From Bacteroidota bacterium (GTDB lineage Bacteria; Bacteroidota; Bacteroidia; 2-12-FULL-35-15), in contig CANJYB010000009.1 in assembly GCA_947479085.1 (NCBI GenBank), positions 1 to 64,000 of the forward strand: a DNA stretch of 64,000 bases. The letters run 5' to 3'. The first letter of the stretch is position 1, and the number at the start of each line of letters is the position of its first letter. This document shows, in pieces, positions 8,407 through 16,955 of the stretch. Under the pieces are notes generated by a model. That model was not told the DNA's origin, ran no database searches, and was given only the letters and a program-made list of their open reading frames with translations. The translations under genes and the position numbers were made by a program.

Positions 8407-9399
8407 TTATGCTACTTCCATTTCATCATACCCTACCATCTTGTTTTGTTCAGGGTCCCAGGCTTTTAATCGAAGACATTTAATGATATCAGAAGGAAAC
8501 AGGCTGGTCCTGTTCGCTTTTTGCAGTTCAGGAATGGCAGCCATTGCTTCCGGTAACCTGTAAAAAGGAATTCTTGAATTTAAGTGATGCACATGGTGGT
8601 AACCTATGTTGGCGGTAATCCAATGCCCCACCGGATTCATATCCATAAAACTGGAAGATTCCAAAGCTGCATCGGCATAATTCCAATCCACATTGCTTCT
8701 GTAACGTGCGCCTGGGAAATTATGCTGGGCATAAAAAAGGTAGGAACCCAACATGTGAGAAAGAAAGAAAGGTAAAAAGAAAGTAAGGAACCACGTTAAC
8801 CATCCAAAATGAATAAACAGGAAGGTTGCAATAGAGAAGTGAATGATTAGAACCACCAACGAATCCCAGTGTCTGCGTGGGCTTGATAAAAAAGATTGAA
8901 TATCCATACCATACATAAAGGTAGTGAAATAAGCCAGGAACATGTTTAACGGATGACGAACAGCAAGGTAATAGAAACGTTCCTTTTTATCGGCTTCCAT
9001 AAACTTTTGTTTGGTCATAATTGGAAATGAGCCAATACTTGCACTGAATAACTTTGCATTATGATTATGATGGTGATCGTGCGAGCGTTTCCAGATGCTT
9101 GGCGGAGTTATCATATAAACTCCAAAAAGGGTAAACAAAACTTTTGCGACCGCAGATTTTTGAAGGATGGCATGGTGTTGATAATCATGAAAAATGATAA
9201 AAACTCTGGATAACATCACAGCAACAAAAATGCTACTTAGTATTCTAATAAAAATGTTGTTGATTTCCCAAATAGGAAGGGTACCCAAAATACCTCCTAT
9301 TAATAATACAAATCCAGAAAGCGTGTGATACCAACTTTTCCACCTTATTTCTCTTGCAAATGGTTTTGTTGCAAGAATTAACTCTTTACCTGATAACAT
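8407..9399 (-). CDS. Membrane fatty acid desaturase
   Basis: 330 residues from the ATG at 9399. Three histidine boxes of the membrane di-iron desaturase family are visible: HDYQHH, HDHHHN and a C-terminal HHVHH. Four or so hydrophobic segments lie between them. The enzyme would introduce double bonds into acyl chains in the inner membrane using O2. The frame extends to an ATG at 9435, but a promoter box (9404-9411) lies between the two, so the downstream ATG is preferred. Convergent with lpxD, with 28 bp between the stops. Confidence 0.88.
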   Translation of the reverse strand: MLSGKELILATKPFAREIRWKSWYHTLSGFVLLIGGILGTLPIWEINNIFIRILSSIFVAVMLSRVFIIFHDYQHHAILQKSAVAKVLFTLFGVYMITPPSIWKRSHDHHHNHNAKLFSASIGSFPIMTKQKFMEADKKERFYYLAVRHPLNMFLAYFTTFMYGMDIQSFLSSPRRHWDSLVVLIIHFSIATFLFIHFGWLTWFLTFFLPFFLSHMLGSYLFYAQHNFPGARYRSNVDWNYADAALESSSFMDMNPVGHWITANIGYHHVHHLNSRIPFYRLPEAMAAIPELQKANRTSLFPSDIIKCLRLKAWDPEQNKMVGYDEMEVA

Positions 9400-9403
9400 T
9401 TCG

Positions 9404-9437
9404 CAAAGGTAACAACAAATTGACGATAAATTCAAAA
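9404..9437 (-). promoter_or_regulatory. Desaturase promoter (leaderless)
   Basis: On the minus strand TTTTG, 21 bp, TACCTTTG, then only 4 nt to the ATG at 9399. Both elements match the Bacteroidota promoter, so translation would begin at the very 5' end of the mRNA. Confidence 0.65.
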
Positions 9438-9526
9438 TAAATGTTTAATGAAATATAAGATGCGATGAATAAAACATTAGCGGGGAATGATTGTTATCAG
9501 TTTTTTGAAATTATAATTTTAATGTG

Positions 9527-9556
9527 TTTGCTGAAATAAAATAATGTGTACATTTG
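9527..9556 (+). promoter_or_regulatory. Response regulator promoter
   Basis: TTTG (9527-9530), 18 bp, TACATTTG (9549-9556). The best full-length promoter match in the window. It lies inside the longest open frame, showing that the GTG at 9546 is not the start. Confidence 0.75.
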
Positions 9557-9590
9557 TGCATTATTTATAATTATTCTAAATAGCGAAATA

Positions 9591-10262
9591 GTGGGGAAAC
9601 TTAGAATTACCATAGCCGACAGTCATTTTTTAAGTAGAAAAGGTTTATCAGTATTGTTAAATGAAAATTCAGATTTCATATTGATTAATGAGGCACTAAG
9701 TACAGTGGATTTAATTAACCAGGCAAAATTACATACCCCCGATTTAATTATTATAGATTACACATCTCCAAACTTTAGCCTTGAAGGATTGCAGCAGATT
9801 GTCAAAGCATATTCATCTTCCAGGTTTCTTGCAATTACCGAAATAAGTTCAAAACAGACCGTTGCAAAAGCTTTATCAATTGGTATTCTGAGTCATTTAT
9901 TAAAGGACTGTGATCAGGATGAAATAGTAGAAGCAATTTATAAGACTGCAAAAGGGGAGCAATTTATGTGTGGTAAAATCGTTTCTTATATTTTGGGTGA
10001 AAAGGCAGCATCGGTGGATGAATTCTCCTGCGAAGGATTAAACATAAGTGAGCGTGAAATTGAAATTATTACATTGGTTGCCGAAGGTCTTTCTAACAAG
10101 GAGGTGGCAGATAAACTGTTTTTAAGTACTCATACTGTTATCACGCATCGTAAAAATATAATGAACAAATTGGGCGTAAATAATACTGCCGGTTTGGTTC
10201 TTTTTGCTGTTCGCGAAAATCTGGTTAGCCCTAATCATTTCCTTTTTTCTCAAAACAATTAA
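9591..10262 (+). CDS. NarL/LuxR-family response regulator (orphan)
   Basis: 223 residues from GTG 9591, which gives the standard opening MGKLRITIADSHFLSRKG. Receiver domain about 1-120 with phospho-acceptor D56 in LIIIDYTSP and the conserved lysine in LLKDC (about 105). The usual acidic pair is reduced to DS. A LuxR-type helix-turn-helix spans about 148-210 (SEREIEIITLVAEGLSNKEV, then LFLSTHTVITHRKNIMNKL). No histidine kinase is nearby. Two NarL-like operator palindromes follow directly downstream, in front of the barrel/cytochrome genes, which are therefore the likely target. Confidence 0.88.
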   Translation: MGKLRITIADSHFLSRKGLSVLLNENSDFILINEALSTVDLINQAKLHTPDLIIIDYTSPNFSLEGLQQIVKAYSSSRFLAITEISSKQTVAKALSIGILSHLLKDCDQDEIVEAIYKTAKGEQFMCGKIVSYILGEKAASVDEFSCEGLNISEREIEIITLVAEGLSNKEVADKLFLSTHTVITHRKNIMNKLGVNNTAGLVLFAVRENLVSPNHFLFSQNN

Positions 10263-10276
10263 TACTCCTTTTTTTA

Positions 10277-10321
10277 ATACCTAATTGTAGGTATTTTATC
10301 AGGATACCTCATTTTAGGTAT
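10277..10321. promoter_or_regulatory. Two NarL-like 7-2-7 operator palindromes
   Basis: ATACCTAATTGTAGGTAT (10277-10294) and ATACCTCATTTTAGGTAT (10304-10321), 27 bp apart start to start. Each has heptamers of the type TACCTMA in inverted orientation with a 2-bp spacer, the layout NarL uses (TACYYMT, 7-2-7). The second overlaps the -33 element of the next promoter. Binding by the adjacent response regulator is inferred. Confidence 0.65.
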
Positions 10322-10351
10322 TGCCTGTTCTATCCTATCCATCTACTTTTG
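10321..10351 (+). promoter_or_regulatory. Promoter of the barrel/cytochrome operon
   Basis: TTG at 10321-10323, 20 bp, TACTTTTG at 10344-10351. The upstream element overlaps the second operator palindrome, so a bound regulator would touch the polymerase. Confidence 0.65.
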
Positions 10352-10384
10352 TTCCATTATTTAAAATCAATCTAAATTAAAGAA

Positions 10385-11224
10385 ATGAGAAAAAGTATAC
10401 CATTCCTTGTTGCTGCATTCGCCTCTTTATCATCCTATTCTCAGGATAGACAATTTGTCCACACCTACCAAAGTACTAATCTCGCAAAAGGGTCCCGCGA
10501 TTTTGAAGTATGGACCACAATAAGAATGGGCAAAGAATCATTTTACCGAGCTATTGATGAACGACTTGAATTTGAAATTGCGCTGACTGACAGATTACAG
10601 ACTGCAATATACCTTAATGCTACTCATAAGGCTTTTGCTGTTAAAGGTGATTCGACAGGCGCAATTAATACTGAATCAGAATTTTCTATTTCAAATGAAT
10701 GGAAATTAAAATTATCTGATGCAACAACCAGTTTTATTGGTTCTGGTTTGTATGGCGAAGCTACCATTTCTGCAACAAGTTTGGAATTGGAAGCAAAACT
10801 TATTTTAGATAAAAGAATCAATCAGCATTTAGTTGCATTTAATGTGGTTGGCGAATGGGAATGGGAGCAAGAGGTAAAAGGGAAAGTAATAAACGGAAAA
10901 GTGGAACAGGAAAACAAAACAAAACTAATGGCAACCCCTGTTGAATTTGATTTGGCATATATGTATAATATAAATACAAATTTGGGAATAGGGTTGGAAG
11001 CAAAAAATCAATATGAAATAACAACAGAAAACGGTTTAGAACATAATGCTTTATTACTCGGCCCTACCTTGTACTGGAATGCAAAAAACAATAAACATTC
11101 TGTAATAATCAATTTTCTCCCTGAAATTACTAATTTGCGCAAAACTGAGGAGCAACCTAATTCGTTGGATCTGGATGAATATGAAAAATACCAGTTCAGG
11201 TTATTGCTTGATTTTTCATTCTAA
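10385..11224 (+). CDS. Putative outer-membrane beta-barrel protein
   Basis: 279 residues with a signal peptide (MRKSIPFLVAAFASLSSYSQ, cut after about residue 20). The rest is alternating amphipathic strands with aromatic ends, closing in FRLLLDFSF, as in outer-membrane barrels whose last residue is Phe. I cannot name the family. It is 9 bp from a haem lipoprotein gene, and the pair follows NarL-like operators. That suggests the protein supports a periplasmic or outer-membrane redox step (inference). Confidence 0.7.
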   Translation: MRKSIPFLVAAFASLSSYSQDRQFVHTYQSTNLAKGSRDFEVWTTIRMGKESFYRAIDERLEFEIALTDRLQTAIYLNATHKAFAVKGDSTGAINTESEFSISNEWKLKLSDATTSFIGSGLYGEATISATSLELEAKLILDKRINQHLVAFNVVGEWEWEQEVKGKVINGKVEQENKTKLMATPVEFDLAYMYNINTNLGIGLEAKNQYEITTENGLEHNALLLGPTLYWNAKNNKHSVIINFLPEITNLRKTEEQPNSLDLDEYEKYQFRLLLDFSF

Positions 11225-11233
11225 AATAACAAT

Positions 11234-11560
11234 ATGATTTTTAAATATAAAACGATTGCCACTTTTTTTATTATACTTTCTACTGTATGCTGCAGTCCTT
11301 CTATTTATAAACCCACAGAAGCAGACGTGTTTGCAGGTAAAAAACAATATCCTGATTTAACAATGGAACAATTGAACAAAGGGCTTGCTTTGTATGGAGA
11401 CAAATGTGGGTCGTGTCATGCATTGTATAAACCTAAGGAGATTACTGAAAAAAGATGGGCCGAAACGTTGCCTGAAATGAAGGAAAAAGCAAGATTAACT
11501 GATAAAGAATATGTACTGATTACTCAGTATTTAATGTCAAAAAATGTTAATCCCAACTAA
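11234..11560 (+). CDS. Monohaem cytochrome c lipoprotein
   Basis: 108 residues. An N-terminal hydrophobic stretch with a lipobox-like STVCCS (about 16-21) suggests lipid anchoring. A single haem-binding CGSCH lies at about 58-62 (LYGDKCGSCHALYKP). A methionine in LPEMKEKARL could be the sixth ligand. Electron carrier at the membrane surface. It forms an operon with the barrel gene upstream. The best guess is control by the NarL-type regulator two genes away. Confidence 0.82.
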   Translation: MIFKYKTIATFFIILSTVCCSPSIYKPTEADVFAGKKQYPDLTMEQLNKGLALYGDKCGSCHALYKPKEITEKRWAETLPEMKEKARLTDKEYVLITQYLMSKNVNPN

Positions 11561-11577
11561 CAGTCCTTTTTATTCTA

Positions 11578-11585
11578 TAATTTCG
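11578..11585 (+). promoter_or_regulatory. -7 promoter box for the BadF-type kinase gene
   Basis: TAATTTCG, a TTCG variant of the TAnnTTTG box, 17 nt before the ATG at 11603. The same TTCG variant recurs upstream of ribF and OsmC. Confidence 0.4.
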
Positions 11586-11602
11586 CTAACAAAACAAATA
11601 CT

Positions 11603-12463
11603 ATGAAATTAATCGCAGATAGTGGTTCCACCAAAACAGACTGGCGTTTGTTAGGTAAAAAGCAAAGTATCTATAAATATACCACCCAAGGATTTAATCC
11701 TTATTTTCAATCAAGTGAAGAGTTGTCGTTTATTATAAAAAACGAATTGCTTCCTCAATTTGAAACTCCTGTTAATCAATCTCACATGAAAATTCATTTT
11801 TATGGTGCCGGTTGCGGAAACGATGCTAAAAAAGGAACGGTTTATTTTTCTTTGCATAAAGAATTCCCTTTAGCCGAAATAGAGATTAACTCAGACATGT
11901 TGGCTGCTGCCAGGGCAACAGCAGGAAGGAAAGAAGGAATAATAGCAATTCTTGGCACAGGGGCCAATACTTGTTTTTATGACGGTGATGAAATAGAACA
12001 AAGCATCGCTTCTCTGGGCTACGTGTTAGGTGACGAAGGCAGTGGGGCTCATATTGGCAAAACCTTTATTCAGGCTTTTCTGAATAAGGAAATGCCAAAG
12101 GAATTATCAAAACGATTTGCTGAAAGGTTTAAATTAGGTAAAGATGAAATACTGGACGCTGTTTACAAACAACCAAATCCTAACCGGTTTTTAGGCTCAT
12201 TCAGTAAGTTTATTTATCAAAACCTGAAAGAGCAGTTTGTTATCGACCTTGTCGCTGGTTGTTTTGGTCAGTTTTTTGATAAACAAATTTGTAAATACGA
12301 TATGTACAAGGAAGTAAAATTAAGTTGTGTGGGTTCTGTAGCATTTTATTACAGTAATATTCTGCGAGCCGTTGCTACCAACAAAGGGGTAAATATTGAA
12401 ACCATTATCGAATCTCCGATTTCTGGTTTAGCTTTGTTTCATCAGGGTACTGAAAATGATTAA
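11603..12463 (+). CDS. BadF/BadG-type ATPase, probable N-acetylglucosamine kinase
   Basis: 286 residues of the actin/hexokinase-like ATPase fold. The phosphate-1 loop is MKLIADSGSTKTDWRLL, phosphate-2 is AILGTGANTCFYDG, and the adenosine-region glycines are in YVLGDEGSGAHIGK. In Bacteroidota this family is annotated as N-acetylglucosamine kinase, which would feed cell-wall sugar recycling. The substrate cannot be read from the sequence. Single gene, ended by a shared terminator. Confidence 0.85.
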   Translation: MKLIADSGSTKTDWRLLGKKQSIYKYTTQGFNPYFQSSEELSFIIKNELLPQFETPVNQSHMKIHFYGAGCGNDAKKGTVYFSLHKEFPLAEIEINSDMLAAARATAGRKEGIIAILGTGANTCFYDGDEIEQSIASLGYVLGDEGSGAHIGKTFIQAFLNKEMPKELSKRFAERFKLGKDEILDAVYKQPNPNRFLGSFSKFIYQNLKEQFVIDLVAGCFGQFFDKQICKYDMYKEVKLSCVGSVAFYYSNILRAVATNKGVNIETIIESPISGLALFHQGTEND

Positions 12464-12489
12464 CTGAAATAGCAGGAAGTAAAGAAAAT

Positions 12490-12525
12490 AAAAAGGAGAA
12501 CTGGTATTTACCAATTCTCCTTTTT
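12490..12525. terminator. Bidirectional terminator
   Basis: AAAAGGAGAA (12491-12500) pairs with TTCTCCTTTT (12515-12524), with a further TGGT/ACCA pairing inside. A-rich on one side and T-rich on the other, it serves both the kinase gene and yebC, which converge here. Confidence 0.8.
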
Positions 12526-12547
12526 AATTTTCAAACTTTTAAATCTC

Positions 12548-13255
12548 TTATTTTATATTGTGATATACCGTTTGCACATCATCATCTTCTTCCAGTTTGC
12601 TAACTAATATCATAACTTCCTCCACCTGTTTTTCGTTTAATTCAAGGGTAGAGGTTGGGATACGTTCCAGTTCCGAACTGATAATATCCAGTTTTCTTGA
12701 CTCTAGTGCTTTTTGCATTTTACCGAAATCGGTAAAGGCTGTATATATTACAATTTCTTCCTCGTCACTTTCTATTTCATTGGCTCCGTCATCAATGAGT
12801 TCAAATTCCAGTTCTTCCACATTGATGTCGTTTTTTTTGATGCGAAATACTCCTTTGCGCTCAAATAAATAGTCCAATGAACCTGTTTTTCCTAATTCAC
12901 CGCCATGACGGTTAAAGTTCATTCGCACATTGGCAACAGTACGGGTAGGATTATCAGTAGCACATTCTATCAAAATACCGATTCCGTATGGTCCTTTCCC
13001 TTCATATACCACTTCCTCCAGGTTCGATTCGTCTTTGGAAGAGGCTCGTTTGATGGCAGCATCTATCCTGTCTTTGGGCATATTCAAACCCTTTGCATTT
13101 TGAATGGCTACACGCAAACGGGCATTTCCTTGAGGGTCGGCACCTCCTAATTTTACTGCTATTGCTATCTCTTTTCCTGCACGGGTAAAGCCTTTCGCCA
13201 TTTTATCATAGCGGGCAAACATTTTATACTTTCTTTTTTCGAATACGCGTCCCAT
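12548..13255 (-). CDS. yebC: YebC/PmpR (TACO1) family protein
   Basis: 235 residues, three-domain YebC family. The N-terminal helical part (MFARYDKMAKGFTRAGKEI, then GGADPQGNARLRVAIQNAK and NMPKDRIDAAIKRA) is the signature. VVYEGKGPYGIGILIE and RTVANVRMNFNRHGGELG follow. The family acts as translation factors for proline-rich stretches and/or transcription regulators. The opening GRVFEKRKYKMFARYDK differs from the usual GHSKWxNI start, a variant seen in Bacteroidota. A minus-strand TAAATTTG box at 13290-13297 is a likely promoter. Confidence 0.92.
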   Translation of the reverse strand: MGRVFEKRKYKMFARYDKMAKGFTRAGKEIAIAVKLGGADPQGNARLRVAIQNAKGLNMPKDRIDAAIKRASSKDESNLEEVVYEGKGPYGIGILIECATDNPTRTVANVRMNFNRHGGELGKTGSLDYLFERKGVFRIKKNDINVEELEFELIDDGANEIESDEEEIVIYTAFTDFGKMQKALESRKLDIISSELERIPTSTLELNEKQVEEVMILVSKLEEDDDVQTVYHNIK

Positions 13256-13289
13256 AAATAGTATTAATTTAAAGTTTCTTGTTGAGCTG

Positions 13290-13297
13290 CAAATTTA
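13290..13297 (-). promoter_or_regulatory. -7 promoter box for yebC
   Basis: TAAATTTG read leftward, an exact TAnnTTTG match, 34 nt before the yebC ATG. Confidence 0.45.
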
Positions 13298-13317
13298 TAA
13301 AATTTAACCAATAAAAA

Positions 13318-14601
13318 TTATGAAACTATTAATTTAAAGAATGCATCATAATCCCATGTGTTTCCATAAAAACAGCCATCGTAATAATATTCAATACTTA
13401 AATTAATAAAACAGCAAAAAGCAATAAAGGCGAAGAATGTGATTTTAAGAGCCATCCTGTTTTTTACAAACTGCCATAAATAACAAAAAGGTATAATGAG
13501 CAGGGAATAGTATTCCACAAAGCTTCGGGCACCAAACGCACAGCCAAACCACCAGTTCCACCAACTGGCAAAAATGTAAGAGATCAGAAAAAACAAGAGA
13601 CCAATGTAAATGCCCAGCTTGTCTTTATTGCGGAGCATTATAATTACTCCCAACAGGCAAAGTAAAACTAATGGTGTGTATATAAAAAGCCCGTTCATGG
13701 CACTGAACCATACTTCAATCAATTTTGGATTTTTCCAGAAATCAAACCTTTCGTTTCTATATCCGTAACTGATAAAATGCCCGAAAGTGCTTTTCCAATA
13801 AACCATTTGTGGAACAGCTATAATAAGCGAAAACAAAAGAGACAGTAGCAAGGAGATTTTACCCTCCAGGAAAAAACGAATCCTGTTCCTAAAATCGATG
13901 GAATTATACACATTATAAAACAATGGAAACAAAGCTATAAATGCATTGGTTGGACGGATAAGCAGGGCAAGTACCACCAGCGAAAAGAAAAGCAATAAAT
14001 TATTAAATGATTTGTTGGCAAGCAGGAGGGGAGTTAAATATATAATGCAACTGAACACAAAAAAGGAATAGATATGTGACATTCCCGGTGCATCGATGGT
14101 GTAATAAAATAAATTTGAAGCTGCGAAAAGTACAATGACCGATGCTATGGAAATAAAGGAAGAAAAATGCCTTTTCAAAAAACCAATTAACAGCAACATG
14201 GCCATGAAACAATAAAACATTCCTGAAACATACAGCAGATAAGAATAGATTTCAGAAAAACCATCTTTTTTATATCCTAATGAAGAAGCGATAAGATGGG
14301 CGGTTAAAAAGAACGGACTTTGTAAAATGGCTGTCCCGCAGGGATATTTGGTAGTTACCCTGTTAGTATTTTTGTCCAAACTAAAACCATCCCCGGTTTT
14401 AACATCCATGCTGTCAGGATAAGCCGCTGCATTGTTTCCGTAAACAAACCATATGGTGTTATATACATAATAGCCTGCAGCATCAGCCCATATTACATCA
14501 TGGTAACTGCGCTGTTTGTCCTTACTGTGTTTGTTAAAGGAAAGAAACAACATCAGCCCGAAAAATAAGGGATACATTACTTTTTTAAAAACCGGGTTCA
14601 T
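13318..14601 (-). CDS. Polytopic membrane protein, glycosyltransferase-39-like
   Basis: 427 residues with about ten predicted membrane helices. A large N-terminal loop after the first helix contains HDVIWADAAGYYVYNTIWF. An acidic DA pair in the first loop and an aromatic, Pro-containing second helix suit the lipid-linked sugar transferases of the GT39/PMT kind. I assign only the general class. No neighbouring glycan genes. A minus-strand TACTTTTG box lies at 14635-14642. Confidence 0.65.
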   Translation of the reverse strand: MNPVFKKVMYPLFFGLMLFLSFNKHSKDKQRSYHDVIWADAAGYYVYNTIWFVYGNNAAAYPDSMDVKTGDGFSLDKNTNRVTTKYPCGTAILQSPFFLTAHLIASSLGYKKDGFSEIYSYLLYVSGMFYCFMAMLLLIGFLKRHFSSFISIASVIVLFAASNLFYYTIDAPGMSHIYSFFVFSCIIYLTPLLLANKSFNNLLLFFSLVVLALLIRPTNAFIALFPLFYNVYNSIDFRNRIRFFLEGKISLLLSLLFSLIIAVPQMVYWKSTFGHFISYGYRNERFDFWKNPKLIEVWFSAMNGLFIYTPLVLLCLLGVIIMLRNKDKLGIYIGLLFFLISYIFASWWNWWFGCAFGARSFVEYYSLLIIPFCYLWQFVKNRMALKITFFAFIAFCCFINLSIEYYYDGCFYGNTWDYDAFFKLIVS

Positions 14602-14634
14602 TCTTCCATTTCTTTTTATCTTGCCAAAAGTAAT

Positions 14635-14642
14635 TTATTTTG
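14635..14642 (-). promoter_or_regulatory. -7 promoter box for the membrane protein gene
   Basis: TACTTTTG read leftward, with a TTG 16 bp further upstream, 33 nt before the ATG at 14601. Confidence 0.5.
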
Positions 14643-14769
14643 CCCATTCAATTCATTTTTTATAAACAGGAAGAAAAATAAGATACACATAAAAATTTCT
14701 GACCACCATGATTCACTTTGTTTTGACTTTTGGCTCGAAATGATTTTCTATTCTGTTTGCAGATTTTTA

Positions 14770-14777
14770 TAACTTTG
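14770..14777 (+). promoter_or_regulatory. -7 promoter box for the TPR-SpoIIE gene
   Basis: TAACTTTG, 24 nt before the ATG at 14802. It lies inside the longer open frame that begins at 14730 and so argues for the later start. Confidence 0.55.
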
Positions 14778-14801
14778 TTTCGCATAAAATTTACTGCGCT
14801 T

Positions 14802-16955
14802 ATGAGAGTTAATAATTTCAGGTTTTTATATTCCTTTTTGTTTCTTTTTTTTTTCTGTCCGCTTTTTTCTCAAAATAATAACTTAGCTGAACTTCAGGCA
14901 GAATATAAATCAAGTAGTACAGATACAGGTAAAATAAGTATCTTACTTAAAATTGCTGATATTACTCCTGAAAATGATAGCGCAATAATTTATCTTAATA
15001 AGGCAGTTGATATTTCAATTAAAATAAATTCAAAATCTAATTTAGCGGTAAGTTATAAAAAAATCGGGGCTCGTTATCTAAAACAGGCTGAATATACAGA
15101 AGCAATAGAATACTTTTTGAAAGCATTAAAATTTTACGAGGAAATCGGGGATAAAAGCGGAGCAGGAAAATGCTATTATAATATCGGTTTGGTTTATCAT
15201 CAGCAATCGAATTTTACAAAAGAACTTGAAAATAGATTAAAAGCATTAAAAAATTTTGAAGAAATCGGTGATAAAAAATTAATTGGAGTTTCTTATTCTG
15301 ATATTGGAATTATTTATTATTCTCAAATTAATTATCCCAAAGCTCTTGATTATTTTTCAAAGGCATTGATTATTTGCGACACGCTTAAAGATGATGAAGG
15401 AAAGGCTAAAAATTATAATAATATTGGTCTTATTTATATTGATAAGAAAGATTATCCGAAAGCTTTTGAATATGAGGTTAAAGCTATGCACATGTATGAA
15501 AAGTTAAATAATAGTAAGGACCTAAGCTCTTGCTATATTAACATTGCAATTATTTATTCCAATTCAAATGATTTTTCACAGGCAATGCAATATTACAAAA
15601 ATGCCTTGAAAATAAAGATTGAATTAGGTGATGATGCACTTGCAGCTGTATGTTATGTAAACATTGGTAGCCTCAATGATAATTTAAAAAATTATCAGGA
15701 TGCAATAGATTATTCTTTAAAGGGCATTGAAATCTCAAAAGGAATAAATGATCTGGATAACATGCGAAACGGATATAAGACGCTTGCCAATGTGTATGAA
15801 GAATTGAAGGATTATAAAAATGCTTTTAAATATGAGATTAAATTTAAGCAGTTAACGGATAGTATTTTTAATATTGAAAATACTAAACAAATGAGTGATT
15901 TGAAAACCAATTTTGAGGTGCAGAAAAAGGAAGATGAGTTAAATTCGAAATCAAAAGCGGAAAAGGAAAAACTTGCTGTTATTGCTGAAGCTGAAAAAAA
16001 ACGCCAGCAAACGATTATTTATTTTGTAATATTTATTCTTGTTATTGTATGCATTGCTTCTGTTTTTCTTTGGAATCGCTATAAAGTTACTGAACGTCAA
16101 AAAAACATTATTGAAAAACAAAAAGATGTAGTACAGATTCAAAAGCAAAAAGTGGAGGAAAAAAACAAGGAAATTTTGGATTCCATTCAATATGCCAAAC
16201 GCCTGCAAAATGCTATTCTTCCTAACCCTAAACTGGTAAAAGATTTTTTGGTTGATTCATTTATTTTCTTCCGGCCAAAAGATATTGTTGCCGGTGATTT
16301 TTACTGGTTATATCCTATAAAAAACAACAGGGAGGAGACAGTGATTTTATTTGCAGCTGCTGATTGTACGGGTCACGGAGTGCCAGGTGCAATGGTAAGT
16401 GTGGTTTGTGCTAATGCATTGAACAGAGCAGTAAAAGAAATGGCACTTACAGAACCAGGCAAAATATTGGATGCGGTAAGTAAATTTGTCATTGAAACAT
16501 TTGTCCAAAAGACAACTCCGAACTCTTTAACGGGTAGCGAAGTAAGTGATGGGATGGATATTTCACTTGGAGCTCTAAATCTTACTACAAGGCAGTTTCA
16601 ATGGAGCGGAGCTAATAACTCACTTATTATAATTAAAAATAATCCTTCTGAAATTTTAGAAATACAACCGGATAAACAACCTGTCGGTTTATACGAAAAT
16701 CCTCAACCTTTTACCACTCATTCTCTTTCTTTAGAAAAAGGTGAAATGATTTATTTGTTTTCTGATGGATATGCTGATCAGTTTGGTGGAGAGCGCGGAA
16801 GGAAATTAATGAAAGCAAATTTTAAAAAGCACCTCTTTGAAATATCTTCTTTAAATATTGACAAACAACTTTCTGCCATGGAAAATCATTTTGATACATG
16901 GAAAGGCGACCTACAGCAAATAGATGACATTTGCGTAATAGGAGTAAGGGTCTGA
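14802..16955 (+). CDS. TPR / SpoIIE-type PP2C serine phosphatase
   Basis: 717 residues. Signal peptide or anchor at the N-terminus (FLYSFLFLFFFCPLFSQ), then at least seven TPR units (about 50-370, e.g. AKNYNNIGLIYIDKKDYPKAFEYEV is one unit). A Lys/Glu coiled coil follows, with one membrane helix (TIIYFVIFILVIVCIASVFLW, about 405-425). The cytoplasmic SpoIIE domain is about 470-717 with VAGDFYW, AAADCTGHGVPGAM, DGMDISLGAL and LFSDGYADQFGG. It senses something outside through the TPRs and dephosphorylates a cytosolic partner, probably a STAS protein. Its stop codon directly abuts the stop of the opposing sulfatase gene. Confidence 0.9.
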   Translation: MRVNNFRFLYSFLFLFFFCPLFSQNNNLAELQAEYKSSSTDTGKISILLKIADITPENDSAIIYLNKAVDISIKINSKSNLAVSYKKIGARYLKQAEYTEAIEYFLKALKFYEEIGDKSGAGKCYYNIGLVYHQQSNFTKELENRLKALKNFEEIGDKKLIGVSYSDIGIIYYSQINYPKALDYFSKALIICDTLKDDEGKAKNYNNIGLIYIDKKDYPKAFEYEVKAMHMYEKLNNSKDLSSCYINIAIIYSNSNDFSQAMQYYKNALKIKIELGDDALAAVCYVNIGSLNDNLKNYQDAIDYSLKGIEISKGINDLDNMRNGYKTLANVYEELKDYKNAFKYEIKFKQLTDSIFNIENTKQMSDLKTNFEVQKKEDELNSKSKAEKEKLAVIAEAEKKRQQTIIYFVIFILVIVCIASVFLWNRYKVTERQKNIIEKQKDVVQIQKQKVEEKNKEILDSIQYAKRLQNAILPNPKLVKDFLVDSFIFFRPKDIVAGDFYWLYPIKNNREETVILFAAADCTGHGVPGAMVSVVCANALNRAVKEMALTEPGKILDAVSKFVIETFVQKTTPNSLTGSEVSDGMDISLGALNLTTRQFQWSGANNSLIIIKNNPSEILEIQPDKQPVGLYENPQPFTTHSLSLEKGEMIYLFSDGYADQFGGERGRKLMKANFKKHLFEISSLNIDKQLSAMENHFDTWKGDLQQIDDICVIGVRV

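Noticed and set aside
9546-9590. Upstream GTG start for the response regulator
   Set aside because: It precedes the promoter box at 9549-9556; GTG 9591 gives a normal receiver-domain start.
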